A stretch of DNA of 64,000 nt, taken from assembly GCF_022601685.1 (NCBI RefSeq), contig NZ_JAKUML010000003.1:1-64000 (forward strand), written 5' to 3'. This document shows, in pieces, positions 1-8,712 of the stretch (the first letter of the stretch is position 1; every line of letters starts with the position of its first letter). The notes beneath the pieces are model-generated. The model had not been told where the DNA came from. It did no database searches and saw nothing but the letters and a program-made list of their open reading frames with translations. This stretch comes from Acinetobacter sedimenti. GTDB taxonomy: Bacteria > Pseudomonadota > Gammaproteobacteria > Pseudomonadales > Moraxellaceae. Made by a program: the position numbers and the translations under genes.

Positions 1-224
1 AATTTGAGAGACAAATTGTTTAGTCTCTCATTATAGAGGCACAAACTCATTTGTCTCTCGTTTTTTGATAAATTTGAGAGACAAATTGTTTAGTCTCTCA
101 TTATAGAGGCACAAACTCATTTGTCTCTCGTTTTTTGATAAATTTGATAGACAAGCTGTTTAGTCTCTCATTATAGAGACACGAAATCATTTGTCTCTCA
201 TTTTTTAATAAACTTGAGAGACAA
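1..224. repeat. 70-bp tandem repeat array (three units plus a partial fourth)
   Basis: Units at 1-70 and 71-140 look identical, 141-210 is a diverged copy, and a partial fourth runs from 211 to about 224. Each unit holds GAGAGACAAA near its start and the reverse complement TTTGTCTCTC about 40 bases later, plus an inner GTCTCT...AGAGGC pair. In the third unit the inner pair is perfect (GTCTCT/AGAGAC), where the others have a G-T wobble, so pairing is kept. The array may continue left of the window. No ORF spans it and there are no spacers, so it is not a CRISPR array. Confidence 0.9.
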
Positions 225-299
225 TGAGGCGATTGGGTGAAATTTTAGCTAGACGGCTCTAGAACATGATTTTTATTATTTATTTTTAATATATTTCAA

Positions 300-662
300 T
301 TAAGTAGACTTAACTTGTAAAGCCTCACCCTTAAACGTTACACCATCCCAACCATTCACCATAAACTGACGAATATTCTGATGATCTGTGCCGTCAGGTG
401 TCGCCAAAACAGACTGATAATGTTCAGCAAATAAACGCAAAGTCTGCGCTTGATCTAAACCATTAAGCTTGGCAAAACTCAATACTTTGGCACTGCCTTG
501 ATTTTGCTCGGCAGAGTTGTGCTGTGCACCATTTTGAAAAGCAGTTGGTGTATGCTGATAGTGCATGTCGATCAAGCTGATTACATCGGCAAACTGCGCT
601 GTATCTGCCTCAAGCTGTACCAATAAATCATTGACCAATCTTGGTTCTAAAGACTTTGTCAT
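300..662 (-). CDS. HopJ type III effector family protein
   Basis: A 120-residue protein that fits the small HopJ family (about 110-120 residues) over its whole length. Visible hallmarks are a run like VISLIDMHYQHTPTAFQNG (residues 27-45), the N-x-G-S-A-K stretch followed by LSFAKLNGL, and the C-terminal DHQNIRQFMVNGWDGV. The name comes from a Pseudomonas syringae effector, but members are common in free-living Gammaproteobacteria without type III secretion, and no secretion genes are present here. The role is unknown. It stands alone, 148 bp from the divergent SDR gene. A weak CTAGA/TCTAG hairpin at 249-262 lies after its stop. Confidence 0.85.
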   Translation of the reverse strand: MTKSLEPRLVNDLLVQLEADTAQFADVISLIDMHYQHTPTAFQNGAQHNSAEQNQGSAKVLSFAKLNGLDQAQTLRLFAEHYQSVLATPDGTDHQNIRQFMVNGWDGVTFKGEALQVKST

Positions 663-810
663 TTTGAATCTCTAAAAAATTGCATGAATTGCGCTTAGCC
701 TAGCAAGATGTTGTGATAAGTACAATTTGAATCTGCCTCTGTACGGCAATTTCATCTCAGTAGAAATTGGTGTATGTTAGGTTTTTCAATCAAAAATATT
801 AGAAGACGAT

Positions 811-1569
811 ATGGTAAAGCGAAATATTCTGATTACTGGCGCATCGAGTGGATTGGGTGAGGCGTTGGCACGATATAGTGCCAGTCAAGGGTGCAATTTA
901 GCATTGGTGGCACGTCGCCTAGAAAATCTCGAACAGATCGCTGAGCAAATTCGTGAGCAGTACCATGTCCGTGTTGAGGTCGCACAGCTTGATGTCAGTG
1001 AGCATGACAAGATTTTGCCGATCTTTATGGGGTTTCACGACTTGCTTGGACAGATTGATTGTGTGGTGATCAATGCAGGTGTGCTGTCACTGCGTAAGCT
1101 TGCAGATCATCGTCTTGAGAATGATGCGCACAATTTTAATATTAATGTCATTTCTGCGATTGCGTGTAGTGATGCGGCACAGCATCTTTTTCAATATCAA
1201 GGCGGTGGTGGGCAGATCGCTGTGGTGTCGTCGTATAGCGCATTTATTGCTTTACCAAAAGCAGCGAGTTACTCGGCGAGCAAGGCGGCGGTAGCAAGTT
1301 ATTTTAATGCGATTCGTCCGATGCTCACTAAACGAAATATTAATGTCACGATACTTTATCCAGGATTTGTAAAGACTGATATTTTAGGGAATTTTAAAAC
1401 AAGCTCGGCTTTGCTTGCAGAGCCTGACCATGTAGCAAAGCTGATGTATCAAGCCATTGATGCAAAAAAAGCTGAAGCCATCGTGCCACCATTACCGTGG
1501 AAAATATTGTACGGCATTCAACAAGTTACACCGAATGCGCTACTACGTTTGGCAAGTCGGTGGATTTAG
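811..1569 (+). CDS. short-chain dehydrogenase/reductase (SDR) family oxidoreductase
   Basis: A 252-residue classical SDR. The nucleotide-binding GASSGLG motif is at residues 10-16, VINAG at about 86-90, the catalytic Ser at 140-141, and YSASK with Tyr154 and Lys158. Arg residues after the second beta strand (ARRLENL) suggest NADP(H) preference, which is inference. The C-terminal part (PPLPWKILYGIQQ) is the type found in SDRs acting on lipid-like substrates, but the substrate cannot be read from sequence. It lies 78 bp upstream of crcB on the same strand. Confidence 0.85.
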   Translation: MVKRNILITGASSGLGEALARYSASQGCNLALVARRLENLEQIAEQIREQYHVRVEVAQLDVSEHDKILPIFMGFHDLLGQIDCVVINAGVLSLRKLADHRLENDAHNFNINVISAIACSDAAQHLFQYQGGGGQIAVVSSYSAFIALPKAASYSASKAAVASYFNAIRPMLTKRNINVTILYPGFVKTDILGNFKTSSALLAEPDHVAKLMYQAIDAKKAEAIVPPLPWKILYGIQQVTPNALLRLASRWI

Positions 1570-1647
1570 TCAGTGGTATTGGTTAAGTTTTAGTTATTGG
1601 TTTAGAGATTAGTCGTTTTTTAGGTTAGCTTTTTAGGAAAAGTTTGC

Positions 1648-2025
1648 ATGATGTTTTTATGGGTGGCATTGGGCGGTGCGATTGGTGCAAGTGGTCGCTA
1701 TGCGCTTAGCCTGTTACTGCCTGCGGCACAAGGCACGTTTCCATGGGCGACGTGGTGGGCGAATATCATCGGTTGTATCTGCGCAGGAGTATTCTTTGCT
1801 ACCAGTGAGCGTTTTGTCAGTTTGCAAGGTGAATGGCGATTGTTTTTAATGGTCGGGATTTTAGGTGGCTTTACTACATTTTCGAGTTTTGGTTTAGAGA
1901 GCTTTCAACTACTGAAACTCGGGCAATACGCTTTGGTTTTGAGTTATGTGTTAAGTAGTGTGCTGGTTGGGATTTGTGCGTTGGCTTTAAGTTATTACGG
2001 TTTTAGAGTGCTTGTTTTTCAATAA
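1648..2025 (+). CDS. crcB: fluoride efflux channel CrcB/FluC
   Basis: A 125-residue four-helix membrane protein of the CrcB/FluC family, which exports fluoride as a dual-topology dimer. Diagnostic motifs are GGAIGASGRY near residues 9-18, the G-x-x-x-N segment (WWANIIG) and the GGFTTFSSF signature near 74-82. The two adjacent ATG codons at 1648 and 1651 are both possible starts. The 78-bp gap upstream is T-rich and shows no fluoride riboswitch consensus, so co-transcription with the SDR gene is the simplest reading. Confidence 0.92.
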   Translation: MMFLWVALGGAIGASGRYALSLLLPAAQGTFPWATWWANIIGCICAGVFFATSERFVSLQGEWRLFLMVGILGGFTTFSSFGLESFQLLKLGQYALVLSYVLSSVLVGICALALSYYGFRVLVFQ

Positions 2026-2150
2026 GTCATTCTTCAGTAAATGATTTCGCAGGTTCAGATCATGGATGTACTTGAGCGATCAGCACTTGGCTCGTAGAAT
2101 AGAGCCTTCATTTTTCAATTCAAAAATTTAGATTAACTCTCGGAAAGACT

Positions 2151-3647
2151 ATGACGAAATCAAAGCAACAGATTGAAAATAATAATAACGTGACTAAAAA
2201 TACAGCACAGCAATCGCAATCTGCATTTGAACAACAACTTCGCCAAAAAGCGCAACAAGGTGATGGCGTGGCATGTTTTCAGTTGGTGGAGCATTTTGAA
2301 CGTAAAGCCCCTGCACAGAACAAACTGGAATCACAAAATCGCATCAATCTCTTGGTGCAATCATCGAATCAAGGCGTTGGCGCAGCAAGTATTTTGCTTG
2401 GTCGTTGGTATTTGACAGGGCACTATGTAGCGAAAGATTCTGCCAAAGCGATTATGTTTTTTGAGCATGCGAGCAATGTCTGTAAAGACTCTTTTGGCTT
2501 TTATCATTTGGCGGAAATGTTCCAAACGGGTAAAGGCGTGAGCGTTAATACCGAAAAAGGTTTGGATTATTTGAAAAAAGCGGTGGCGATGAATAATCCA
2601 GAAGCGATTTTCACCTATGCCAATCAACTGCTGAAAACCGATGCGGCGCAAGCCTTTCAACTGCTCAAAGACAATTATAAAAAACAAAAGCATTTAAAAA
2701 GTTTATTGTTTATCAATGATGCACAGCAACTTGATCAGGACAAAGTACAGCAATACCTCAAGGAAAATGCCGAGCAAGATCAATTTGCCAGTGCGCTATA
2801 TGCGTTTCGACTACTCCAAGCAGGCGATGCAAAACAAGCCAAAAACTATGCAGAACGTGCGATTCAAGCGAACAACCCGATTGGATTCTACGTGCGTGCC
2901 TTGATCGAACTTCAAGATAAAAAAGGCGATGCAGAAAAAGCACAGCAATATATGCTCCAAGCGGCGCAGTTTGGTCATGTCGAAGCGGCGTATCGTGCGG
3001 GTATGACCAGTTTGCAACAGGTTGATCAACTGCCTGATGACGCATCGAAAAAGCAGATGTTACAGCAGAGCTTGCAACTGCTTGCACAAGCAGCACAGTC
3101 AGGATTTGCAGCAGCGCAGTTCTCACTGGGGCAATGTTGGCTACAAGGCATTGGTGTAGAGAAAAATCCAAAAGAAGGCATGGCGTGGATAGAGCGTGCA
3201 GCACAGCAAGGTAATGTCGATGCGGCATTTGCTTTGGCGTTGAATCTGCCTGTAGAGCATGAACAGCATTTGCCATTGCTCAAACATGCTGCCGATCAAG
3301 GGCATACCAAAGCGATGATTTGTATGGGAATCTATTCGCAGAATCATGGGCAAGCGGAGCAAGGTTTAAAGTGGTTCGAATTGGCAAAATCTCGTGGAGA
3401 GATTCGAGCGGACTACATGCTTGCTGTGGCTTATCGTGATGGACTCGGTGTTGATGTGGATAGTACCAAAGCCATTGAGTTACTTAAAACCTCTGCGGAC
3501 AATGGCGATGCAGATGCCATGTATGCGCTGTACCAAGCCTATCGAGATGGTAACAATGTGCGCAAAAATAAAAAATCCCAAGCGAAATACTTAAACATGG
3601 CAAAAGAAGCGAAACATCCTGAAGCATTGAAAGTTACAGAAGAATAA
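2151..3647 (+). CDS. Sel1-like tetratricopeptide repeat protein
   Basis: A 498-residue protein built from Sel1-like repeats (about 36 residues each), recognisable from recurring motifs such as AASILLGRWYLTGHYVAKD, FHLAEMFQTGKGV, AQFSLGQCWLQGIGVEKN and ADYMLAVAYRDGLGVDVD. Such solenoids usually mediate protein-protein contacts. I see no signal peptide, so it is probably cytoplasmic. The first 30 residues are Asn/Gln-rich. The start is preceded by GGAAAG. Partner and process are unknown. It is followed by a hairpin at 3673-3699. Confidence 0.85.
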   Translation: MTKSKQQIENNNNVTKNTAQQSQSAFEQQLRQKAQQGDGVACFQLVEHFERKAPAQNKLESQNRINLLVQSSNQGVGAASILLGRWYLTGHYVAKDSAKAIMFFEHASNVCKDSFGFYHLAEMFQTGKGVSVNTEKGLDYLKKAVAMNNPEAIFTYANQLLKTDAAQAFQLLKDNYKKQKHLKSLLFINDAQQLDQDKVQQYLKENAEQDQFASALYAFRLLQAGDAKQAKNYAERAIQANNPIGFYVRALIELQDKKGDAEKAQQYMLQAAQFGHVEAAYRAGMTSLQQVDQLPDDASKKQMLQQSLQLLAQAAQSGFAAAQFSLGQCWLQGIGVEKNPKEGMAWIERAAQQGNVDAAFALALNLPVEHEQHLPLLKHAADQGHTKAMICMGIYSQNHGQAEQGLKWFELAKSRGEIRADYMLAVAYRDGLGVDVDSTKAIELLKTSADNGDADAMYALYQAYRDGNNVRKNKKSQAKYLNMAKEAKHPEALKVTEE

Positions 3648-3664
3648 GAACAGACCTGGTAGGC

Positions 3665-3699
3665 AAAAAAAACGAAGTAACTCGGGGGAAGTTACTTCG
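3665..3699 (-). terminator. intrinsic terminator for the ABC1-kinase transcript
   Basis: CGAAGTAAC (3673-3681) pairs with GTTACTTCG (3691-3699) around a 9-nt loop. The run of A residues at 3665-3672 gives a U tract only on the minus strand, so it fits the end of the leftward transcript. The rest of 3648-3939 has no gene that I can support. Confidence 0.65.
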
Positions 3700-3939
3700 C
3701 AGAGGAGGATAGTTGCAGAGTAGACAAGCCACTTGCCTCAATCCCATGAAAAATGCTCAAAACATTTAAAAAGCTAAATCAAGATCACATCAAGGGAATG
3801 TCATCAGGGAAAATAAGCATATTAGCAAGAAGTAAGCTGATGTTATATTATAACAATGTAAAGGTTTGAAAGCGTGGTGTAACTGTCATTACATCCCTGC
3901 AATACTGTAAACTCACAACGAACCAAACCTTAATACGTC

Positions 3940-5241
3940 TTAGATGTGCTGATTTGGGATGAGCTGTTCAAATAAATCATTCAAATTATCATGGACCTTG
4001 AGGTTGATCAGATTCCAGTAATGCCCTGAAACCGTTCGGTTGACCATCAAAGTATCAGGCGAAGGTTGAAAGCTATCCCAATATTTCAAAGATTGTTTGA
4101 CTAATGCGACACCATCATGATGCGATGAGTTTTTTGCAAAGTCATAATTCGTGATTAATGGACGCATAAGTACTTCAAGCCAATCCAAATAGAGCTGTTG
4201 TGGGATTTGTCCTTTGTCCGTGCGCACATTAAGAACACGCAAATCACTCTCAATCGCAGGGATATTTTGTTGACGTGCTGCGTTAATCAGATGCTTGTAG
4301 GTATCCACGATCTCGTTATTTAGAGTCTTCACACCACCATAATCATAAACAATCACGCTACCATCTTCACGAAAGGCAAAATTGCCTGGATGTGGATCGC
4401 AGTGAAATCGCTTGAGATAAAAAATCTCTTGTCCAATCGCTTGGAATAGTCGTCGTCCGAGCTCATTGCGTTTTTCCAAATCCCACGTACTCGCCGTTTC
4501 GATACTTTCACCGACTTCTTGACTCAAGGTTAAAATGCGTCGTGAAGAATATTCTGGGAAAACTGAGGGGATAATAATTTTGTCATCAAGCTCGGCATGA
4601 AAGGTTTTAAAGACCTGCAGATTTTGCGCTTCGATTTCGTAGTTGAGTTCGGTGTAAAGACTTTCCCGAATTTCGTCGAAAATCTCATCTTGTAGCTTAC
4701 GGTCAATTTTCAACACACCCATCAGGCGTAGTGCCAAGCGAACCTGTTTGAGATCACTTTCGCAGGCTTCGTCGACTCCCGGGTATTGTACTTTGACGAC
4801 GACGGCTTGACCATTTTTAAGTGTTGCTTTATGCACTTGACCGATCGAGGCAGCGGCAAATGGCGTTTCATCAAAGGATTGAAATAATTCAGTGAGTGGC
4901 TTGCCCAGCTCTTTTTCGACTTGATTTTTAATTAATGCAAACGGCATTGCAGGCGCTTGGCGTTGTAGTTTGGCGATTGCAGTTTGTACTTCGGCAGGGA
5001 AGATGTCTTTGTACTGTGAGGCGATTTGCCCGACTTTCATTACAGCACCTTTCATCTCACCCAAGGTTTCAGCGATTTTGACACCGATCTCTTGATAGAG
5101 TGCAGAGCGAGCTTGCAGTTTTTTTTCTTCGTCTGCATTGATGTTTTTAATCGAACTGGTGACGGCTTTGCCTGCGATACTTGCTGTCATGCCTGCAAGC
5201 TTCATAAAACGTCGTCCTGCCGATGCTTTATTGTTTGCCAT
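3940..5241 (-). CDS. ABC1/UbiB-family atypical kinase (AarF domain protein)
   Basis: A 433-residue member of the ABC1/ADCK/UbiB atypical kinase family. Family landmarks are the KxGQ motif (MKVGQIASQYKDIFP, about residues 65-79), VVKVQYPGV with the presumed ATP-binding Lys near 149, the catalytic-loop motif CDPHPGNF, and DYG in the place of the kinase DFG. UbiB proteins support ubiquinone biosynthesis, but this one lacks the two C-terminal membrane helices typical of UbiB and has no ubi neighbours, so I do not call it UbiB. A regulatory or lipid-related role is only inferred. A terminator lies about 240 bp downstream. Confidence 0.85.
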   Translation of the reverse strand: MANNKASAGRRFMKLAGMTASIAGKAVTSSIKNINADEEKKLQARSALYQEIGVKIAETLGEMKGAVMKVGQIASQYKDIFPAEVQTAIAKLQRQAPAMPFALIKNQVEKELGKPLTELFQSFDETPFAAASIGQVHKATLKNGQAVVVKVQYPGVDEACESDLKQVRLALRLMGVLKIDRKLQDEIFDEIRESLYTELNYEIEAQNLQVFKTFHAELDDKIIIPSVFPEYSSRRILTLSQEVGESIETASTWDLEKRNELGRRLFQAIGQEIFYLKRFHCDPHPGNFAFREDGSVIVYDYGGVKTLNNEIVDTYKHLINAARQQNIPAIESDLRVLNVRTDKGQIPQQLYLDWLEVLMRPLITNYDFAKNSSHHDGVALVKQSLKYWDSFQPSPDTLMVNRTVSGHYWNLINLKVHDNLNDLFEQLIPNQHI

Positions 5242-5399
5242 AATCTATTTACCGTGTGCGCTGTTTTATCGTGTCATGGAATGTGTTTGAAAATGAATAA
5301 GCCATCTTCATTTCATGCTTTGACTTTAATTTCCAAACGTATATTTTACAAGTAAGCTTGTGTGAGCAATAGTTACGGCTGGCTGATTAAAATGATTAA

Positions 5400-6755
5400 T
5401 TAAGAGTGTTTAAACCGTTTGAGTTTCGTATTGCTATACAACAATCGCCAAATCAACAAAATACACGCCACAAACAAACCAATAATTAAGCCAACCCAAA
5501 CCCCGGCGGCGGCAAAATCGGTATAACGAGTGAGGTAAACGCCAATTGGAAATGCCACAATCCAATAGGCAAATAGCGTGATCCACATTGGGCTTTTGGT
5601 GTCTTGCATACCACGCAAACAACCTGCCGCCGTGACTTGCCACGCATCCACCAACTGATATGCCACCGCATAAATCACCAAACCATACGCCACGCTGAAC
5701 ACTTCAGGATTGTCATTATAAATTTGAATAATCCATGCACGGCATAACCACAATAAAATCATCGTCGCCGATGCAAAAAAAGTCCCAACGATAAAGCCCA
5801 GTTTTTGCACTTGACGCATTGCATCAAAGTTTTGTGCGCCATAATATTGTCCGACTCGAATAGTTAGTGCCAACGCCAAAGACAATGGAATCATAAACAA
5901 CTGCGAAGTGATCGAAATGGCGATCTGATGGGCTGCGGTGATAATTTCGCCAAGTGGACTAACCACCAATGCCGCGGTGCTAAAAATACTGACTTCAAAG
6001 AAAATCGCTAAACCAATCGGCAAACCGAGAAGAGCGATGCGTTTACACCACAGCGGATCAAGCTTTTCAAATCGCTCAAATAATCGCACATGCGCAAAGC
6101 TTTTAGCATGTTTAATGTAGAAAAATAAAACAATCAGCATGAGCCATTGCAAGATTGCATTTGCCACACCACAGCCTGCACTGCCCATCGCAGGCAAGCC
6201 AAACAGACCGTGCATAAATACATAGTTCAAAGGCACAAGTATAGGCAATGCCAAAAGGCTAATTGTCGTCACGACACGAGGGTGCCCTAAAGCTTCGGCA
6301 TAACAACGTAATACGGTATAGAGCGTAATCGCAGGAATGCCAAAAGCAATCGTATGCAAAAATAAACCTGCTTTGGCATGGAGGTTCTCAGGGACTTTCA
6401 GTAGATGAAAAAACTGTGGCATGACGTGTAAAACCATCATTCCGACTAAGCCAAGAAATAAAGCAATCCACAAAGCTTGATGGCTAATGGTTGGAATCTC
6501 GTCGGTTTTCTTTGCGCCAAGTGCAGCTGCGATTAAAGGCGAAGTAGCGAGCATAATGCCACTACACAACAACATCACAGGCATCCAAATCCCCACCGCA
6601 ACAGCCACTGCGGCCAAATCCGCAGCGGAAAGCTGACCTGCCATAATGGTGTCGATCAAGCCAAAACCAGCCTGCGCAAATTGCGTGACTAAAATTGGAA
6701 TCATCAAATGTAGCAGTTGTTTCAATTCAAAAGTGAAATGCGATGGCGTAGACAT
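5400..6755 (-). CDS. MATE-family multidrug efflux transporter (AbeM-like)
   Basis: A 451-residue, 12-helix MATE transporter. The opening (LKQLLHLMIPILVTQFAQAG, then FGLIDTIMAG) and the motif GCLRGMQDTKSPMW near the C-terminus closely resemble AbeM, the Acinetobacter cation-coupled pump for fluoroquinolones, dyes and cationic drugs. Two MATE-domain repeats are apparent. The match is from memory, so orthology rather than paralogy remains unproven. It stands alone, 77 bp downstream of the YdcZ-type transporter on the same strand. Confidence 0.88.
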   Translation of the reverse strand: MSTPSHFTFELKQLLHLMIPILVTQFAQAGFGLIDTIMAGQLSAADLAAVAVAVGIWMPVMLLCSGIMLATSPLIAAALGAKKTDEIPTISHQALWIALFLGLVGMMVLHVMPQFFHLLKVPENLHAKAGLFLHTIAFGIPAITLYTVLRCYAEALGHPRVVTTISLLALPILVPLNYVFMHGLFGLPAMGSAGCGVANAILQWLMLIVLFFYIKHAKSFAHVRLFERFEKLDPLWCKRIALLGLPIGLAIFFEVSIFSTAALVVSPLGEIITAAHQIAISITSQLFMIPLSLALALTIRVGQYYGAQNFDAMRQVQKLGFIVGTFFASATMILLWLCRAWIIQIYNDNPEVFSVAYGLVIYAVAYQLVDAWQVTAAGCLRGMQDTKSPMWITLFAYWIVAFPIGVYLTRYTDFAAAGVWVGLIIGLFVACILLIWRLLYSNTKLKRFKHS

Positions 6756-6832
6756 AAAATCTCAGTGGGAAAATAAAATGTGAATCGTAAATGAATTAAG
6801 CGTGTGTAAACGGTGAGAGCTCTTCGATCAAA

Positions 6833-7300
6833 CTAGCGTTGTAAGGTAAAGATAATCCCGATGGCGATGAGTATCGCACCCAAAAGACGTTGCCAGTTTA
6901 CAGGATTTTTCTCCACACCGATGAGTCCAAAATGATCTAACAACATCGACATGATCACCTGACCAAACAGCACCAATCCAGTAAAGGTTAAAAAACCGAG
7001 TTTCGGTGCAGTATAAATACTGGCTGTGACCGCATACACCCCAAGCAATCCGCCAACCCAAAGCCAAACTGGAATTTCATTTAGTTGTGATAATGTTGGC
7101 TTTAATGCTGAACCATTCCACATCATGACGAGCATCATGATTGCCAAACAGATCGTCCCCACTAAGAAGGAAAAAAATGCAGCTTGAATCGGGCTATTGA
7201 GATATTGACGGAGCTGACTATTGACAGCAGTTTGGGTTGCCATTGCCAAGCCAACACCTGCAGCAAAAAACAAAGGAATCAACATCTCGGTCACACGCAT
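6833..7300 (-). CDS. DMT-superfamily transporter of the YdcZ family
   Basis: A 155-residue protein with about five membrane segments. It fits the YdcZ half-size drug/metabolite transporter family: the N-terminal helix contains GVGLAMATQTAVNSQLR, the centre has FFSFLVGT, and the C-terminus has a G-x-x-L-I-x-x-G-I helix. Members of this length usually work as dimers and the substrate is unknown. It could form a leftward unit with the MATE gene. The divergent interval 7301-7469 should hold promoters for this gene and hemW, but I see no strong consensus. Confidence 0.8.
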   Translation of the reverse strand: MRVTEMLIPLFFAAGVGLAMATQTAVNSQLRQYLNSPIQAAFFSFLVGTICLAIMMLVMMWNGSALKPTLSQLNEIPVWLWVGGLLGVYAVTASIYTAPKLGFLTFTGLVLFGQVIMSMLLDHFGLIGVEKNPVNWQRLLGAILIAIGIIFTLQR

Positions 7301-7469
7301 AGTTTATTTCTCATTGGTTTTTTATCTTTGATTGAGTAAAACATGATTTGATTGCCGATTCTACGTTTCAATTCATAAAATGATCTTGTCTTGGCGTGTT
7401 AAACTACTCATCTTTTGTTTGAGCTGATTTATTCGAGCTCAACCATTTTTTTATCTTACTGAGTGTTGC

Positions 7470-8624
7470 ATGCATCCAAGTCTAATTGCCGAAATTCCGC
7501 TATCGCTGTATATCCATATGCCGTGGTGCGTGCGCAAATGTCCCTACTGTGATTTTAATTCGCATGAATTAGCAGAAGGGCAGCTCAGTCAGGAGTTGGA
7601 ACAGCAATATATTGATGCGCTGATTAAGGATTTTGCGACGCAAAAAGAATTTATTCAAGGGCGTGAATTGCATAGTATTTTTATCGGTGGTGGCACGCCA
7701 TCGCTGATTTCTGCGCTTGCGTATCAGCGATTATTCGAAGCTTTGAAATCACAAATTCCATTCCAAGAAAATTGTGAAATTACTATGGAAGCCAACCCTG
7801 GCACGGTAGAACACGATCCTTTTGAAGATTATTTAAACGCTGGGATTAATCGACTTTCAATCGGTTTGCAAAGTTTTGATGTAGCACATTTAAAACGACT
7901 TGGACGAATTCACAATCCTGACAACGCCAAATCTGCGATTCAAAATGCAAAAAGTGCAGGCTTTCAGCGTATCAATGTTGATCTGATGCACGGCTTACCA
8001 CAGCAGACGGTTGCGCAAGCCTTAGATGATTTGCAAACTGCGATTGACTGCGGGGCAACACATATTTCATGGTATCAACTGACCATTGAGCCGAATACGG
8101 TATTTTACCGATCACAGCCGACTTTGCCTGATGAAGACGTACTTGAAAAGATTCAGCTTCAAGGTGAAGCGTTGCTTCGTGCGCATGGCTTTGTCAATTA
8201 TGAAGTATCGGCATGGGCAAAAGAACGACCGAGTCAGCACAATCTCAACTATTGGCAATTTGGCGATTATTTGGCGATTGGCGCAGGGGCGCATGGCAAA
8301 GTGACTTTGCCTGATGGCATTTATCGTTTCCAAAAGACACGTATGCCAAAAGATTATTTGGAACAAGTACCTGCGCAAAATTTGCAATTCAAAGTGATCG
8401 CCGATGACGACATGCCATTTGAATTTATGATGAATGCGTTGCGCTTAAATGCAGGTTTACCCAGTGATTTTTATCTAAAACGAACAGGATTGGAATTATC
8501 AACGATTCAACCAGTTTTAGATGAATTACGTCAAAAGCAATTGCTTGATCAAGATGTTGAAAGACTCAAATGTACTGAACAAGGTCGATTGTTTTTGAAT
8601 ACAGTATTGTCATCGTTTTTATAA
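7470..8624 (+). CDS. hemW: HemW-like radical SAM heme chaperone
   Basis: A 384-residue radical SAM protein of the HemN-like group. The [4Fe-4S]-binding CxxxCxYC motif is at Cys20, Cys24 and Cys27. It is followed by FIGGGTPSLIS and, later, the family-typical RLSIGLQSFD and MHGLPQQT. HemW proteins lack the N-terminal part of true coproporphyrinogen dehydrogenase HemN and act in heme delivery, although they are often annotated as oxygen-independent coproporphyrinogen III oxidase. The length is normal for HemW. The adjacent HEAT-repeat gene starts about 90 bp downstream. Confidence 0.9.
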   Translation: MHPSLIAEIPLSLYIHMPWCVRKCPYCDFNSHELAEGQLSQELEQQYIDALIKDFATQKEFIQGRELHSIFIGGGTPSLISALAYQRLFEALKSQIPFQENCEITMEANPGTVEHDPFEDYLNAGINRLSIGLQSFDVAHLKRLGRIHNPDNAKSAIQNAKSAGFQRINVDLMHGLPQQTVAQALDDLQTAIDCGATHISWYQLTIEPNTVFYRSQPTLPDEDVLEKIQLQGEALLRAHGFVNYEVSAWAKERPSQHNLNYWQFGDYLAIGAGAHGKVTLPDGIYRFQKTRMPKDYLEQVPAQNLQFKVIADDDMPFEFMMNALRLNAGLPSDFYLKRTGLELSTIQPVLDELRQKQLLDQDVERLKCTEQGRLFLNTVLSSFL

Positions 8625-8712
8625 AGCACGGATTCGAGTCTAAAGGGCTTTTTATCCTAAAATTGCTAATCTATTAAGTACTGTAAACAACCCGTTAGAA
8701 TCCTACAGATAA

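Noticed and set aside
1..224. CRISPR array
   Set aside because: The repeats are 70 bp, directly adjacent, without unique spacers, and there are no cas genes in the window.
300..662. Type III virulence effector
   Set aside because: Only the family name suggests it; there is no secretion system or chaperone gene, and family members are common in non-pathogens.
1570..1647. Fluoride riboswitch before crcB
   Set aside because: The gap is only 78 bp of T-rich sequence and lacks the conserved elements of the crcB motif.
2758..3276. Open frame of 172 codons on the minus strand in the Sel1 gene
   Set aside because: It is a shadow of the repeat-coding strand, with His/Arg/Cys-rich composition unlike real proteins here.
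3940..5241. UbiB
   Set aside because: The ABC1 kinase core is present, but the C-terminal membrane helices and neighbouring ubiquinone genes expected for UbiB are missing.
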